Origin: Bacillus sp. NP157
GTDB taxonomy: Bacteria > Pseudomonadota > Gammaproteobacteria > Xanthomonadales > Rhodanobacteraceae
Assembly: GCA_018889975.1 (NCBI GenBank)
Contig: CP076546.1
Span: 4,426,001 to 4,490,000 of the forward strand
Direction: 5' to 3'
Length of the DNA: 64,000 bases
In this document: positions 17,131-28,049 of the stretch, one piece after another
Position numbering within the stretch: the stretch's first letter is position 1
Layout of the letters: every line of letters begins with the position of its first letter
Made by a program: the position numbers and the translations under genes
Notes under the pieces: generated by a model
Told to the model about the DNA's origin: nothing
Databases searched by the model: none
What the model saw: the letters and a program-made list of their open reading frames with translations, nothing else

Positions 17131-18018
17131 GTGACCCAGAGACGTTCCTATGCCGTCGGCACCGGCCTGTTCATCGTGCTTGGTTTTGCCGCGCTGGCTT
17201 ATCTCGCCACCCAGACCACCTCCGTCGCCAACCAGCACGGCGGTTCCACCTATAACGTGGAGACCCGCTTCGCCAACGTCGGCCAGCTCAAGGTCCGCGC
17301 CCCGGTGAAGGTCGCCGGCGTCCGCGTCGGCTCGGTGCAGTCGATCGAGCTGGTCCCGGGCAAGGAAGAGGCCAAGGTGACCCTGGCCATCGACAATGCC
17401 CAGAAAGACATCCCCGACGATTCGGTGGCCACGATCTACACCAGCGGCCTGCTGGGCGACCAGTACATCGGCCTGCAGTTCGGCCATTCGAAGAACCCGG
17501 TGAAGGAAGGCAGCGAGCTGGCGTTTACCCGCCCGGCCCAGCAGCTGGAAGAGATGATCGGCAAGTTCTTCGGCGGCGGCAGCGCCCCGGACCGCCTCGG
17601 TGGCACGTTCCATGTCAGCGGCAACTTCACCAATATCGGTGGCTTGCAGCCGGGCGCGGCCGTGAAGATGGCTGGCGTGCCGATCGGCAGCGTCGAGTCG
17701 GTGGTGGTCAAGCCGGGTTCGGTGGAAGCCACGGTGACCCTTGCGATCGACAAGACTTACTCCCAGATACCTGATGACTCGGCCGCTGCCGTATTCACAA
17801 GCGGTTTGATCGGTAGCCAGTATGTTGCGATCCAGCCCGGCGGCTCGCCGAGCTTCCTCGCCGACGGCGACGAGCTGGTGCTTACCCAGTCCGCGCTGCA
17901 GCTGGAAGACCTGATCGGCAAGTTCCTCGTGAACGGCTCGCCGGGCGACAACAAGAATGGCAACGGCCAGGGCAATGCCCAGGGCGGTGCCCAACCCGAT
18001 AACGCCGGCAAGAAGTAA
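17131..18018 (+). CDS. mlaD: Mla transporter MCE subunit with two tandem MCE domains
   Basis: An inner-membrane-anchored periplasmic lipid-binding subunit. Residues 8-28 form one membrane anchor. Two MCE domains follow, at about 39-117 and 157-235. The repeats share VAGVRVGSV versus MAGVPIGSV, TLAIDNAQKDIPDDS versus TLAIDKTYSQIPDDS, and TSGLLGDQYIGLQ versus TSGLIGSQYVAIQ. Each is followed by the same helix type (QQLEEMIGKFF; LQLEDLIGKFL). E. coli MlaD has one MCE domain and about 183 residues; this one has 295. A hydrophilic Gly/Asn/Gln tail ends the protein. By position it is clearly mlaD; the doubling may create a two-ring stack. Confidence 0.9.
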   Translation: MTQRRSYAVGTGLFIVLGFAALAYLATQTTSVANQHGGSTYNVETRFANVGQLKVRAPVKVAGVRVGSVQSIELVPGKEEAKVTLAIDNAQKDIPDDSVATIYTSGLLGDQYIGLQFGHSKNPVKEGSELAFTRPAQQLEEMIGKFFGGGSAPDRLGGTFHVSGNFTNIGGLQPGAAVKMAGVPIGSVESVVVKPGSVEATVTLAIDKTYSQIPDDSAAAVFTSGLIGSQYVAIQPGGSPSFLADGDELVLTQSALQLEDLIGKFLVNGSPGDNKNGNGQGNAQGGAQPDNAGKK

Positions 18019-18038
18019 GCCGGGCCAGGAGATACCGC

Positions 18039-18728
18039 ATGTTGCGTCAGCTTTCCCTCGCCATTGCCCTTGCCGTCGGCACGGTCGCCGCCGCCCCGGC
18101 CTTCGCGCAGGCGGCAGCCCCGGCTGCGGCCACCCAGGGCATGCAGCCCCAGCAGGTTGTCCAGCAGATCTCCGATGACCTGTCCAAGGCCATCGAGGGT
18201 CACCAGGCCGAGCTGAAGAACGACAAGGAGAAGCTGATCGCCGTCATCGACGATACCTTCCTGCCGCACTTCGACATCGACTACGCCTCGATCCTTGTCC
18301 TGGGCCAGAACGCCACCAAGGCGACTCCGCAGCAGCGCGAGCGCTTCGCCAAGGCGTTCTACAACTCGATCACCCACCGCTATGCGGAAGGCCTGCTCAA
18401 CTACACCCGTGGCCGCGTGAAGGTCCTGCCGTTCAGCGGCGACCTGAACAACAAGCGTACCGTGGTGCGTACCCAGGTCATGCTGGACGACGGCAAGTCG
18501 GTCTCGGTCGACTATGCGTTCCGCAAGAGCCAGAGCGGTGACTGGAAGGCGTACGACGTGATCATCGAGGGCATCTCGTACATCACGAACTATCGCAACC
18601 AGGTCGATGCCGAGATCAAGAAGGAAGGCCTCGACAAGCTGACCGCGGACCTGGAGCAGAAGGGTTCGCAGGCGATCGACGAGATGAAGCAGGATGCCGG
18701 CGGCAACGCGGCCGGTGGCGCTAAGTGA
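18039..18728 (+). CDS. mlaC: Periplasmic phospholipid-shuttle protein
   Basis: A 229-residue soluble carrier that moves phospholipid between MlaA-porin at the outer membrane and MlaFEDB. The signal peptide is cut at AFA|QA near residue 25. The mature part shows the MlaC/toluene-tolerance Ttg2 pattern: HFDIDYASILVLG, ATPQQRERFAKAFYNSITHRYAEGL, VRTQVMLDDGKSVSVDY and WKAYDVIIEGISYITNYR. The C-terminal end after about residue 205 is Gly/Asn/Ala-rich. It is 20 bases after mlaD and overlaps mlaB by 4 bases. Confidence 0.95.
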   Translation: MLRQLSLAIALAVGTVAAAPAFAQAAAPAAATQGMQPQQVVQQISDDLSKAIEGHQAELKNDKEKLIAVIDDTFLPHFDIDYASILVLGQNATKATPQQRERFAKAFYNSITHRYAEGLLNYTRGRVKVLPFSGDLNNKRTVVRTQVMLDDGKSVSVDYAFRKSQSGDWKAYDVIIEGISYITNYRNQVDAEIKKEGLDKLTADLEQKGSQAIDEMKQDAGGNAAGGAK

Positions 18729-19018
18729 CCCAGCCGGCTTTCCAGCTGGCCGATGCGCCGGGGGCCCTCGCGGTCTCCGGCGCGTTGACGTTTGCGACGG
18801 CGGCGGCTGCGCTTGAGGCGGGCCGTGCGCAGATTGACCGGCTGAAGCCGGCGACGCTGGATCTTGCCGGCGTGACGCAGGCCGACAGTGCCGGCCTCGC
18901 GACGGTGCTGGCCTTGCTGGCGCATGCCCGCCAGGCGGGCGGTGTCCTGAAGGTGGCCAACGCCCCCAGGGGCCTCGAAGCCCTGGCCCGCGTCTCTGGC
19001 GTCGACACGCTTCTCTAA
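18725..19018 (+). CDS. mlaB: Mla STAS-domain subunit
   Basis: A 97-residue STAS-domain protein, the cytoplasmic partner of MlaF needed for ATPase activity and assembly. It starts with GTG inside the mlaC stop (GTGA). Conserved points are LDLAGVTQADSAGLATVLALL, where the Ser of DSAG corresponds to the STAS phosphorylation-site position. It closes the gmk-mla run. The 1-kb repeat block follows, with the mlaA gene on the far side in the opposite direction. Confidence 0.9.
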   Translation: MTQPAFQLADAPGALAVSGALTFATAAAALEAGRAQIDRLKPATLDLAGVTQADSAGLATVLALLAHARQAGGVLKVANAPRGLEALARVSGVDTLL

Positions 19019-19070
19019 GCGTTTGCCGCATTGCGGCCATGTCCAACGGCCTCCGGCCGAACCTCAGCCC

Positions 19071-19163
19071 TGTAGGAGCGCGCCTGCGCGCGAATGCCGT
19101 CCGCGCGGCGCTCGAACATGGTCGCATGACAGCCCTCGGTGCCTACCCTCGCTGCTCAGACAG
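19071..19163 (+). repeat. Left outer arm of nested inverted repeat
   Basis: This arm joins a REP palindrome (19071-19094) to the second motif (19131-19151) and ends GCTGCTCAGACAG. The reverse complement of 19859-19951 repeats it almost base for base, including the CCGTCCGCGCGGCGCTCGAA link. The two arms are about 93 bases long and about 700 bases apart. Confidence 0.8.
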
Positions 19164-19337
19164 CGTTCTGGCGTGCGATAGGGAGGGGCTGCTCCGCAGC
19201 CCGTTTTCTTCATTGGCCTACGGCCGCGCACCGGGTGCCGGGCGGAGGTTTCTGACTCGACATCCTGTCTCGGCAGAAACGGCCGGCCGTCGTGGCCGGC
19301 CCCCTGCGGGCTTTTTCCGCCCGCCACCCTCGCCGCC

Positions 19338-19462
19338 ACGAACTCGCCTCGAGGGTAGGCACCGAGGGCTGTCTTCATCCGTGTCGCGACCGGGTTGGAC
19401 GGCCGCTGCGTCGGCGATCCCGACGCAGCGGCAGCTCTCGTAGGAGCGCGCCCGCGCGCGAA
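19338..19462 (+). repeat. Left inner arm of nested inverted repeat
   Basis: The arm holds the second motif in reverse orientation (19350-19370) and a REP variant with CCCG in place of CCTG (19440-19462). It is an inverted, less exact copy of 19672-19784. The shared pieces are the REP, GAGCTGCCG and AGCCCTCGGTGCCTACCCTC with the flanking GAGGCGAGTT. Confidence 0.65.
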
Positions 19463-19671
19463 CCCTCAGCTCGGCTCCGAGCGAATGAGGCCATGCATTG
19501 ATGCACGCCATCGGTTCACCCTACGACACCATCGTTCGTGGGCGGCAGGTTCGGCGTGGGTCGAAACCATTGAGCTACGACGCGGAAGAGCCAGGACACG
19601 TCTTCGATGTGTTTTGAAGACGCGCGTGCGGGTCGGTGACCCAGGTTCCTGCATGACCGCGTTGTTGGCTG

Positions 19672-19784
19672 TTCGCGCGCGGGCGCGCTCCTACAGGAGC
19701 TGCCGGCTGGTGGCGTGGCTGTCCCACCCAGCTCGCGGCAAGGATGAGGAGAGCCCTCGGTGCCTACCCTCGAGGCGAGTTCCG
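19672..19784 (-). repeat. Right inner arm of nested inverted repeat
   Basis: A REP in reverse orientation (19672-19695, the CCCG variant) is followed by the second motif at 19752-19772. It pairs with 19338-19462. Confidence 0.65.
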
Positions 19785-19858
19785 CACAAGCGAGCGGCCG
19801 TAGGCCGATTAAGTACATGGGCCGCGGCTGCGGCCAGCGTTGTCGAGCGCGGAGGACC

Positions 19859-19951
19859 TGTCTGAGCAGCGAGGGTAGGCATCGAGGGCTGTCCTGCGGG
19901 CAGGTTCGAGCGCCGCGCGGACGGCCATCGCGCGCAGGCGCGCTCCTACAA
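19859..19951 (-). repeat. Right outer arm of nested inverted repeat
   Basis: The second motif (19872-19892, reverse, one change ACC to ATC) is joined to a reverse REP (19928-19950). It pairs with 19071-19163. Confidence 0.8.
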
Positions 19952-20004
19952 CAGCCATGCCAGCGCCGTGATTCGGCCGAAGGCCGTGGCCGCACCGTGG
20001 CATT

Positions 20005-20030
20005 AAAAAAGCCGCCCGGGGGCGGCTTTT
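20005..20030 (-). terminator. Intrinsic terminator of mlaA
   Basis: AAAGCCGCC pairs with GGCGGCTTT around a short GC loop. Read on the minus strand, the stem is followed by a run of T before ATG. It ends 4 bases past the mlaA stop codon. Confidence 0.85.
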
Positions 20031-20033
20031 GGG

Positions 20034-20867
20034 TCAGTCGGGGTTCTGGCCGTTTTTTCGTTCCCAGTTGTGCTGCTCATTGAGCAACGCATCGGGGTCG
20101 AAATCCTTGTTGCTATCGTTCAGGCCCTGCATCTGCTCGATCACGTCCGCCGGCGGATTGCCGTCGTAGATCTGATAGAGGCGCTGCTGGCGATACGCAT
20201 CACGCATGAACACATACGGATCGTAAGCCGAAGCCAGGAAGCTCTCCGCATCGATCGCACGGGCACGCAGCGTCACCAGGTACAGCACCGACGGCACGTA
20301 GTACTCGCCGTGGTGGAAGTCGTGGTTACGCGACAGGTAGCTCAGCGGGTCGAAGAAGTAGCTGTCCACCGGCAGCTTCCACACGTCGCGGACCGTGGTC
20401 GGGCCGACGAACGGCAGGACCAGGTAGTCACCCTCGGGAACGCCCCAGCGGGCCAGGGTCACGCCAAAGTCGCTGTCGTACAGCGGCATGCCCAGCTGGC
20501 TGGCCGGGTCCTTGAAGCCAAGGAAACCGATGCCGAGGTTAACCACGAAGCGGCCGGTGGTGACGGCGGCCTGGCCCGGACGACCCTGCAACAGCTGGTT
20601 ACCGATGGTGATCGGCAACCGGATATTGGTGTAGAAGTCGCTGACGGCCGTGCGTACGCCCGGCGTGGTCACGTTGCGGTAGCCGACAGCCACGGGGCGG
20701 ATGATCGCCTTGTCGAGCTTGTCGTTGAACGCGTAGACCTTGCGGTTGACGTGCTCGTTCGGGTCGTCGGTGCGCGGCGGGGCAATGTGGCACGCGGCCA
20801 GCAGGGCAATCGCAGCGAGGCCGATCGCGTTGCGAATCAGCCGTTTAAAGGAAGATGAGGGAACCAT
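20034..20867 (-). CDS. mlaA: Outer membrane lipoprotein of the Mla system (VacJ)
   Basis: A 277-residue lipoprotein from ATG 20867. The frame runs back to 21035, but the lipoprotein signal (FKRLIRNAIGLAAIALLAAC) starts at 20867, with lipobox LLAAC. MlaA sits in the outer membrane with a porin and extracts mislocalised phospholipids. Family blocks are DPNEHVNRKVYAFNDKLDKA, TTGRFVVNLGIGFLGFKDPA, LARWGVPEGDYLVLPFVGPT and VDSYFFDPLSYL. In many Xanthomonadales mlaA belongs to the mla cluster; here it faces the mlaB end across the repeat block. Confidence 0.95.
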   Translation of the reverse strand: MVPSSSFKRLIRNAIGLAAIALLAACHIAPPRTDDPNEHVNRKVYAFNDKLDKAIIRPVAVGYRNVTTPGVRTAVSDFYTNIRLPITIGNQLLQGRPGQAAVTTGRFVVNLGIGFLGFKDPASQLGMPLYDSDFGVTLARWGVPEGDYLVLPFVGPTTVRDVWKLPVDSYFFDPLSYLSRNHDFHHGEYYVPSVLYLVTLRARAIDAESFLASAYDPYVFMRDAYRQQRLYQIYDGNPPADVIEQMQGLNDSNKDFDPDALLNEQHNWERKNGQNPD

Positions 20868-21044
20868 CGGGGTGACTCTGGGGGTGGGGCGATGCTTTAG
20901 TGTACCGCTTAGTTTTATTATTTGCACTAATGCCCATCCTTCCTGGTCAGAACCCGGCATGATACCCCTCCCCCTAATGGACAGCCAACGGCCCGGACCG
21001 CTAAACTGCACGGTCATAAGTGTCTTTGTTGTCAAGGATTTGAA

Positions 21045-21335
21045 ATGGCCCGTATTACTGTCGAAGACTGCCTCGAGGTAGTCGACAATCGCTTTGAGCT
21101 CGTGCTCATGGCGACCAAGCGCGCTCGCCAGCTCTCCAAGGGCGCCGAGCCGACCCTCGATCCGAACAATGACAAGCCGACCGTGCTCGCCCTGCGCGAG
21201 ATCGCGGACCGTCGCGTCAACGAGCAGATGATCGACGAAATCGATCGTGCCGCGCGTGAGCGCGCCGAGCGTGAAGCCCTCGAGTGGGCCGCCACGGAAG
21301 TGGACGATGACCTCTCGAAGGGCGGGGATGACTGA
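21045..21335 (+). CDS. rpoZ: RNA polymerase omega subunit
   Basis: A 96-residue omega subunit that helps beta-prime assemble and, in E. coli, forms part of a ppGpp site. It has the family opening [20 protein letters not shown] and the core [26 protein letters not shown] lies 8 bases before the ATG. It is followed by spoT after 116 bases, the standard order in gamma-proteobacteria. The acidic tail is typical. Confidence 0.97.
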   Translation: MARITVEDCLEVVDNRFELVLMATKRARQLSKGAEPTLDPNNDKPTVLALREIADRRVNEQMIDEIDRAARERAEREALEWAATEVDDDLSKGGDD

Positions 21336-21451
21336 TGTCGCCGGGTCCTTGTCGGCCCAGCGTCCATCTGCTCACTGCGCACGTTGAAGCGCGGCCTTCG
21401 GAGCCGCGCGCGGGAGGCCATGCCGCCTGATCCCAGGCGCGAGGCATTCCC

Positions 21452-23632
21452 ATGGAAGTCATTCCTGCCAAAAAACTGACCGACGTCTCCGACGACACCC
21501 CGGTGCCGGCCTATGTGCAGGCGCTGGAAGAGCGCGTGGGTGCCTACCTGCCCAAAGAGCAGGTGTTGCGCATCCGTCGCGCCTTCCTCGTCGGTGCGCT
21601 CGCCCACGACGGGCAGACGCGCAAGTCGGGCGAACCGTACATCACCCATCCGGTGGCGGTGGCGCAGGTGCTGGCCGAACTCGGCCTCGATGCCGAGACG
21701 ATCATCGCGGCGATCCTGCACGACACGCTGGAAGACACCCAGCTCAGCCGTGAGGAACTCGCCGGTGCGTTCGGCGAAACCGTCGCCGAACTGGTCGACG
21801 GCGTCACCAAGCTGGACAAGATGCGCTTTTCCAGCCGCGCCGAAGCCGATGCGGAAAGCTTCCGCAAGATGCTGCTGGCGATGGCACGCGACCTGCGCGT
21901 CATCCTGATCAAGCTGTCCGACCGCCTGCATAACATGCGTACGCTGGGTGCGAAGGATGGCGCGTCGCGCCGCCGCATCGCGCGCGAAACGCTCGAAATC
22001 TACGCGCCCATCGCCCAGCGCCTGGGCATGAACAAGTTCAAGGCGGAATTGCAGGACCTTGGCTTCAAGGCCCTCTATCCCGACCGCCATCGGATCATCG
22101 GCGAGCGCATCCGCGCCGCGCTCGGTAATCGTCGCGAGGCCATGGCGAAGATCGAGATGGCGCTGGAGGGCCGGCTCGCCGCCGACAAGATTCCTGGCCG
22201 TGCGGTCAGCCGGATCAAGTCGGCCTGGAGCATCTATTCGAAGATGCGCAACGAGCACAAGTCGTTCGCGCAGCTCATGGATGTCTACGGCTTCCGCGTC
22301 ATCACCGACTCCGCCATGCATTGCTACATGGCCCTGGGTTCGGTGCACGGCCTGTACAAGCCGGTCGATGCACGCTTCAAGGATTTCATCGCGATCCCGA
22401 AGGGCAACGGCTACCAGTCGCTGCACACCGTGTTGCTGGGGCCGTTCGGTGCGCCCATCGAAATCCAGATCCGCACCTCGGAAATGGAATCCGTTGCCGA
22501 GCGCGGCGTGGCGGCGCACTGGGCGTACAAGACCGATTCCGGCCCGGCCAACTCGGCGCAGCTTCGCGCGCGCGAGTGGATCTCGGCGCTGGCCGACAGC
22601 CAGGCGCATACGTCGTCCAGCACCGAATTCCTGGAGAACGTGAAGATCGACCTGTTCCCGGACGAGGTCTATCTGTTCACCCCGCGCGGCGACATCTTCT
22701 CGCTGCCGCGCAATGCCACCGCGCTGGACTTCGCCTACGCCGTGCATACCGACGTGGGCGACCACGCCGTGGCCGCGCGCGTCGACAAGAAGCTGGTCCC
22801 GCTGCGCACGCGGCTGGTCTCGGGGCAGGTCGTGGAAGTCATCACCGCGCCCTCGGCCGTGCCCAACCCGGCGTGGCTGGAAGCCGTCGTCACCGGCAAG
22901 GCGCGCACCGCGATCCGCCAGTACCTGAAACACCTGCAGCACGAAGACGCCGTGGACTTCGGCCATCGCATGCTCGATCGCGCGCTCGATGCGCGCGGCC
23001 TCAGCCTGGATGCCGTGCCGCCGGCCGTGCTCGATCGTTTCCTCGACGAGTCGAAGTTCAAGCGACTGGAAGAACTGCTCTCCGAAATCGCGCTCGGCAA
23101 CCGCTTCGCCGACCAGGTCGCCGCGCAGCTGGTCAGCGTCATCGGCCCCCGCGACAGCCACCCGCAGGCCTCCACCGAGCACAGCGTCGAGAAGATCCGG
23201 ATCAGTGGTGCCGAACGCGGCGTGCTCAGCTTCGGCAACTGCTGTCACCCGCTGCCGGGCGACGAGATCATCGGTTTCCTGTCGTCGGGCAAGGGCATCG
23301 TCGTGCACCGGGTGGAATGCCCGAACGTCGCCGAGTTCCGCAAGACGCCCGAGCGCATCGTCGCCATCGAATGGGACCGCGACGTCTCCGGCGACTACCG
23401 CGCCGAACTGCGCATCGAAGTGCTCAACCGCCCGGGCGTCCTCGCCACGGTCGCGGCCGCGATCGCCGACGCAGGCTCGAACATCGAGAACGTCGAGTAC
23501 ATCGAGCGCGACAGCACGGCGGCGACGCTGCTCTTCGCGATCGAGGTCAAGGGCCGCAAGCACCTGGCCGACGTAATGCGCCGCGTACGCCGCACCGGCG
23601 TGGTCAGCGGCGTCTATCGCCACCCCCTGTAG
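21452..23632 (+). CDS. spoT: Bifunctional (p)ppGpp synthetase/hydrolase
   Basis: A 726-residue RelA/SpoT enzyme. The hydrolase domain keeps the active HD motif (ILHDTLEDT). The synthetase domain has ARFKDFIAIPKGNGYQSLH, with the RFKD motif of bifunctional enzymes instead of the EFDD of RelA. A TGS domain (LFPDEVYLFTPRGDIFSLP) follows, then the regulatory region with the conserved GNCCHPLPGDEI, and a C-terminal ACT domain (LRIEVLNRPGVLATVAAAIA). Both activities should be present. The stop codon TAG (23630-23632) is part of a REP palindrome, so the REP sits directly at the 3' end. Confidence 0.97.
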   Translation: MEVIPAKKLTDVSDDTPVPAYVQALEERVGAYLPKEQVLRIRRAFLVGALAHDGQTRKSGEPYITHPVAVAQVLAELGLDAETIIAAILHDTLEDTQLSREELAGAFGETVAELVDGVTKLDKMRFSSRAEADAESFRKMLLAMARDLRVILIKLSDRLHNMRTLGAKDGASRRRIARETLEIYAPIAQRLGMNKFKAELQDLGFKALYPDRHRIIGERIRAALGNRREAMAKIEMALEGRLAADKIPGRAVSRIKSAWSIYSKMRNEHKSFAQLMDVYGFRVITDSAMHCYMALGSVHGLYKPVDARFKDFIAIPKGNGYQSLHTVLLGPFGAPIEIQIRTSEMESVAERGVAAHWAYKTDSGPANSAQLRAREWISALADSQAHTSSSTEFLENVKIDLFPDEVYLFTPRGDIFSLPRNATALDFAYAVHTDVGDHAVAARVDKKLVPLRTRLVSGQVVEVITAPSAVPNPAWLEAVVTGKARTAIRQYLKHLQHEDAVDFGHRMLDRALDARGLSLDAVPPAVLDRFLDESKFKRLEELLSEIALGNRFADQVAAQLVSVIGPRDSHPQASTEHSVEKIRISGAERGVLSFGNCCHPLPGDEIIGFLSSGKGIVVHRVECPNVAEFRKTPERIVAIEWDRDVSGDYRAELRIEVLNRPGVLATVAAAIADAGSNIENVEYIERDSTAATLLFAIEVKGRKHLADVMRRVRRTGVVSGVYRHPL

Positions 23633-23651
23633 GAGCGCGCCTGCGCGCGAA
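23628..23651 (+). repeat. REP palindrome overlapping the spoT stop
   Basis: A forward REP. Its TAG provides the spoT stop codon. Confidence 0.9.
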
Positions 23652-23679
23652 TCGGCGCACGTCCGGCGCATCGAACCGA

Positions 23680-23715
23680 CGCACGATCCAGCGCACGATC
23701 CAGCGCACGATCCGG
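23680..23715 (+). repeat. Three 12-bp tandem repeats next to a REP
   Basis: CGCACGATCCAG occurs at 23680 and 23692, with a third copy at 23704 that ends GG. It lies between the REP at the end of spoT and the ridA start. This is one of three places in the window where a short tandem array adjoins a REP. Confidence 0.8.
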
Positions 23716-23749
23716 TTAATATCGTTGCCTGACCCCACAAGGCATCCCC

Positions 23750-24133
23750 ATGACCCGCAGCATCATCGCCACCGACAAGGCTCCGGCCGCCATTGGCCCG
23801 TATTCGCAGGGCGTTCGCGCCGGCAACACCGTGTATTTCTCGGGCCAGATCCCGCTGGATCCGGCCACGGGCAGCCTCGTCGAGGGCGATATCACGGTGC
23901 AGACCCGGCGTGTGTTCGACAACCTGGTCGCCGTGGCCGAAGCGGCTGGCGGCAAGCTCTCCGACATCGTCCGCGTGGGCATCTACGTCACCGACCTGGG
24001 CGACTTCGCCGCCGTGAACGCGGTGATGGCCGAGTACTTCCAGCAGCCGTACCCGGCGCGTTCCACCATCGAAGTCTCGGCCCTGCCCAAGGGTGCGAAC
24101 GTCGAGGTCGACGCGATCCTCGTCCTGCCGTAA
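23750..24133 (+). CDS. ridA: RidA-family reactive intermediate deaminase
   Basis: A 127-residue YjgF/YER057c/UK114 protein. RidA hydrolyses 2-aminoacrylate and other enamines from PLP enzymes. Visible family motifs are [22 protein letters not shown], the [20 protein letters not shown] helix, and [20 protein letters not shown], in which the catalytic Arg and the terminal Glu-Val-Asp are kept. It follows spoT and precedes recG, an order common in Xanthomonadales. Confidence 0.95.
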   Translation: MTRSIIATDKAPAAIGPYSQGVRAGNTVYFSGQIPLDPATGSLVEGDITVQTRRVFDNLVAVAEAAGGKLSDIVRVGIYVTDLGDFAAVNAVMAEYFQQPYPARSTIEVSALPKGANVEVDAILVLP

Positions 24134-24155
24134 CCGCAAGGCCGCCGCCATTCCC

Positions 24156-26257
<2,102 letters not shown>

Positions 26258-26273
<16 letters not shown>

Positions 26274-27247
26274 GCCGCCGCAAGGCCCAGGTGTTCGCGG
26301 ACACGCATGGCTACCCACGCGGTCTCGCGCAGCACCGGTTGCACCGGTGGGGTGCTGGCGTCGATGGCGTGCAGGCGGCGGGTGTCGCGTAGCTCGGCGT
26401 GGAAGCGCTCGAGCTTCGCCGGCAGGGGCTGGGTCGCCAGGGTGTGCACGGGGCGGCCGGTGGCGCAGGCTTCGCTCAGCATGTTGACCGAATCGGCCGT
26501 GACCACCAGTCGGTCGGCCCAGCCGAGCACGCCGGGGTAGGGATTGGGATCGTCGTCGCCGGGCGCCCAGAAGAAACCCGGCATGCCCTGCACGGCGGCG
26601 CGGACCATCGGCAGCAATGCCGACGGCGTGCGTCGCGAGGCGAGCACCATCACCGAACCGCCCTCGCTGGCATGCCGGCGCTTCACGCCTTCCAGCAACG
26701 CCGCGAGTTCCCCCGCATCCATCGTGCCGCCGTGGCGCGGGCCGCCGAGCAAGACGCCCAGGCGGGGGCCGGGCAGGTCGCCGAATTCCGCGAAGGCCTC
26801 GCGTGCATCCGCCAGCCACGCGTCGTCGACCGGGTTGAGCGAGCCCAGCGGGGTCAGCACGTTGTCGCCGTGCAGCTGGTCGTGCTTCGGTGCGACCACC
26901 AGGTCCCAGGCGTCGGTGCCGACGCGCGGGTCGAGGATCTGCACGGCCAGCGTGCGGCCTCCGGATCCGTCGCGGACCTGCCGGGTCGCCCACGCCGCGG
27001 CCCGGCCGCAGCCGATCACCAGGGCCGGCCAGGGCGGCCGCAAGCCCCCTGCCTGGCGGGACAGGGCAAGCCGCGAGCCGGGTAGCAGGCGCGGCGCAAA
27101 CCAGGCCCACGGCGCGCGCAGGTCGACCACGATCTCGCGGATCGACGGGGTCAGCGCCTCGGCCAGGGCAAGGGCCTGGCGGCGGTTGCCGGCGGCGCCA
27201 TCGGTCACCACCCAGCACGAACCCGGAGCGAGCGAAGTGGCACTCAC
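26258..27247 (-). CDS. Mitochondrial fission ELM1-family protein
   Basis: A 329-residue protein of the ELM1-like family (COG3660), widespread in proteobacteria. The opening [22 protein letters not shown] is the family hallmark. A GT-B-like second half has [20 protein letters not shown] and [20 protein letters not shown]. The fold resembles nucleotide-sugar glycosyltransferases, and the bacterial role is unknown; a role in LPS or cell-envelope sugar metabolism would fit the glycosyltransferase fold. No membrane segment is visible. It overlaps recG by 16 bases at the 3' ends. Confidence 0.85.
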
Positions 27248-27384
27248 GCGGGGTCCGGTCGGTCGATTGTTGTCGATTTCGGCACAGTTCGTTCCTTAGC
27301 CGACCAGTCCACGAGCCCACGAGCCCGCTTACACTGTCGGAATGCCGGGCTCGTCCGGCGCCCGATCACTGTACAAGGAAATCC

Positions 27385-27978
27385 ATGAGCGCCCCGTTGC
27401 CCGATGCCTCGCTTGACCAGCTTTTCCGCAACGCCCGCACCTTCAACGCGTGGCAGGAGAAGGACGTCACCGACGAACAGCTGCACCAGCTGTACGACCT
27501 GGTGAAGATGGGCCCGACCTCGGCGAACTCGTCGCCGATGCGCCTGGTCTTCATCAAGTCGAAGGACGCTAAGGAACGTCTCAAGCCGTTTCTCTCTGAG
27601 AACAATCTTGAGAAGACCATGCTGGCCCCGGTGACCGCCATCGTCGCCACCGACTTCTCGTTCCACGACCAGCTGCCGAAGCTGTTCCCGCACGTGGACG
27701 CGCGCAGCTGGTTCACCGGCAACGAGCCGCTGATCCAGGCCACCGCGTTCCGCAACTCGTCGCTGCAGGGTGCCTACGTGATCCTGGCCGCCCGCGCGCT
27801 GGGGCTGGATTGCGGCCCGATGTCGGGCTACGACCAGGCCGGCCTCGATGCGGAGTTCTTCGCCGGCTCGCAGGTCAAGTCGAACTTCCTGATCAACATC
27901 GGCTACGGCAACCCGGACAAGAACCTCTTTGGCCGCCTGCCGCGCCTCGATTTCGAAGAAGCCGCCCAGGTCCTCTGA
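27385..27978 (+). CDS. Nitroreductase-family reductase, RutE-like
   Basis: A 197-residue FMN-dependent reductase of the RutE/malonic semialdehyde reductase group (family length 196). Conserved blocks are [37 protein letters not shown], and [11 protein letters not shown]. In E. coli RutE acts in pyrimidine catabolism, but no other rut gene is nearby, so a general NADH-dependent nitro- or aldehyde-reductase role is equally possible. The frame is open back to 26890, antisense to the ELM1 gene; the conserved start with AAGGAA upstream is at 27385. Confidence 0.88.
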   Translation: MSAPLPDASLDQLFRNARTFNAWQEKDVTDEQLHQLYDLVKMGPTSANSSPMRLVFIKSKDAKERLKPFLSENNLEKTMLAPVTAIVATDFSFHDQLPKLFPHVDARSWFTGNEPLIQATAFRNSSLQGAYVILAARALGLDCGPMSGYDQAGLDAEFFAGSQVKSNFLINIGYGNPDKNLFGRLPRLDFEEAAQVL

Positions 27979-28049
27979 ACCCCTTTCCCGCGGTGGCGTC
28001 GACGCCCCGCAGATACTGGCCGTACCCACCCTACTGCAGGAGCTACATC

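Larger units (their letters stand above)
19019..20033. other. Gene-free repeat block between mlaB and mlaA
   Basis: About 1 kb with no credible gene. The open frames here have no start signals or recognisable products. The block is a mosaic of four REP palindromes (19071, 19440, 19672, 19928) and four copies of a second motif, AGCCCTCGGTGCCTACCCTC (19131, 19350 reverse, 19752, 19872 reverse). They are arranged as nested inverted copies. The mlaA terminator lies at its right end. Confidence 0.8.

Noticed and set aside
19019..20033. Small genes in the repeat block (frames of 60-160 codons on both strands)
   Set aside because: They run through REP and second-motif copies, are Arg/Ser/Pro-rich and lack ribosome binding sites.
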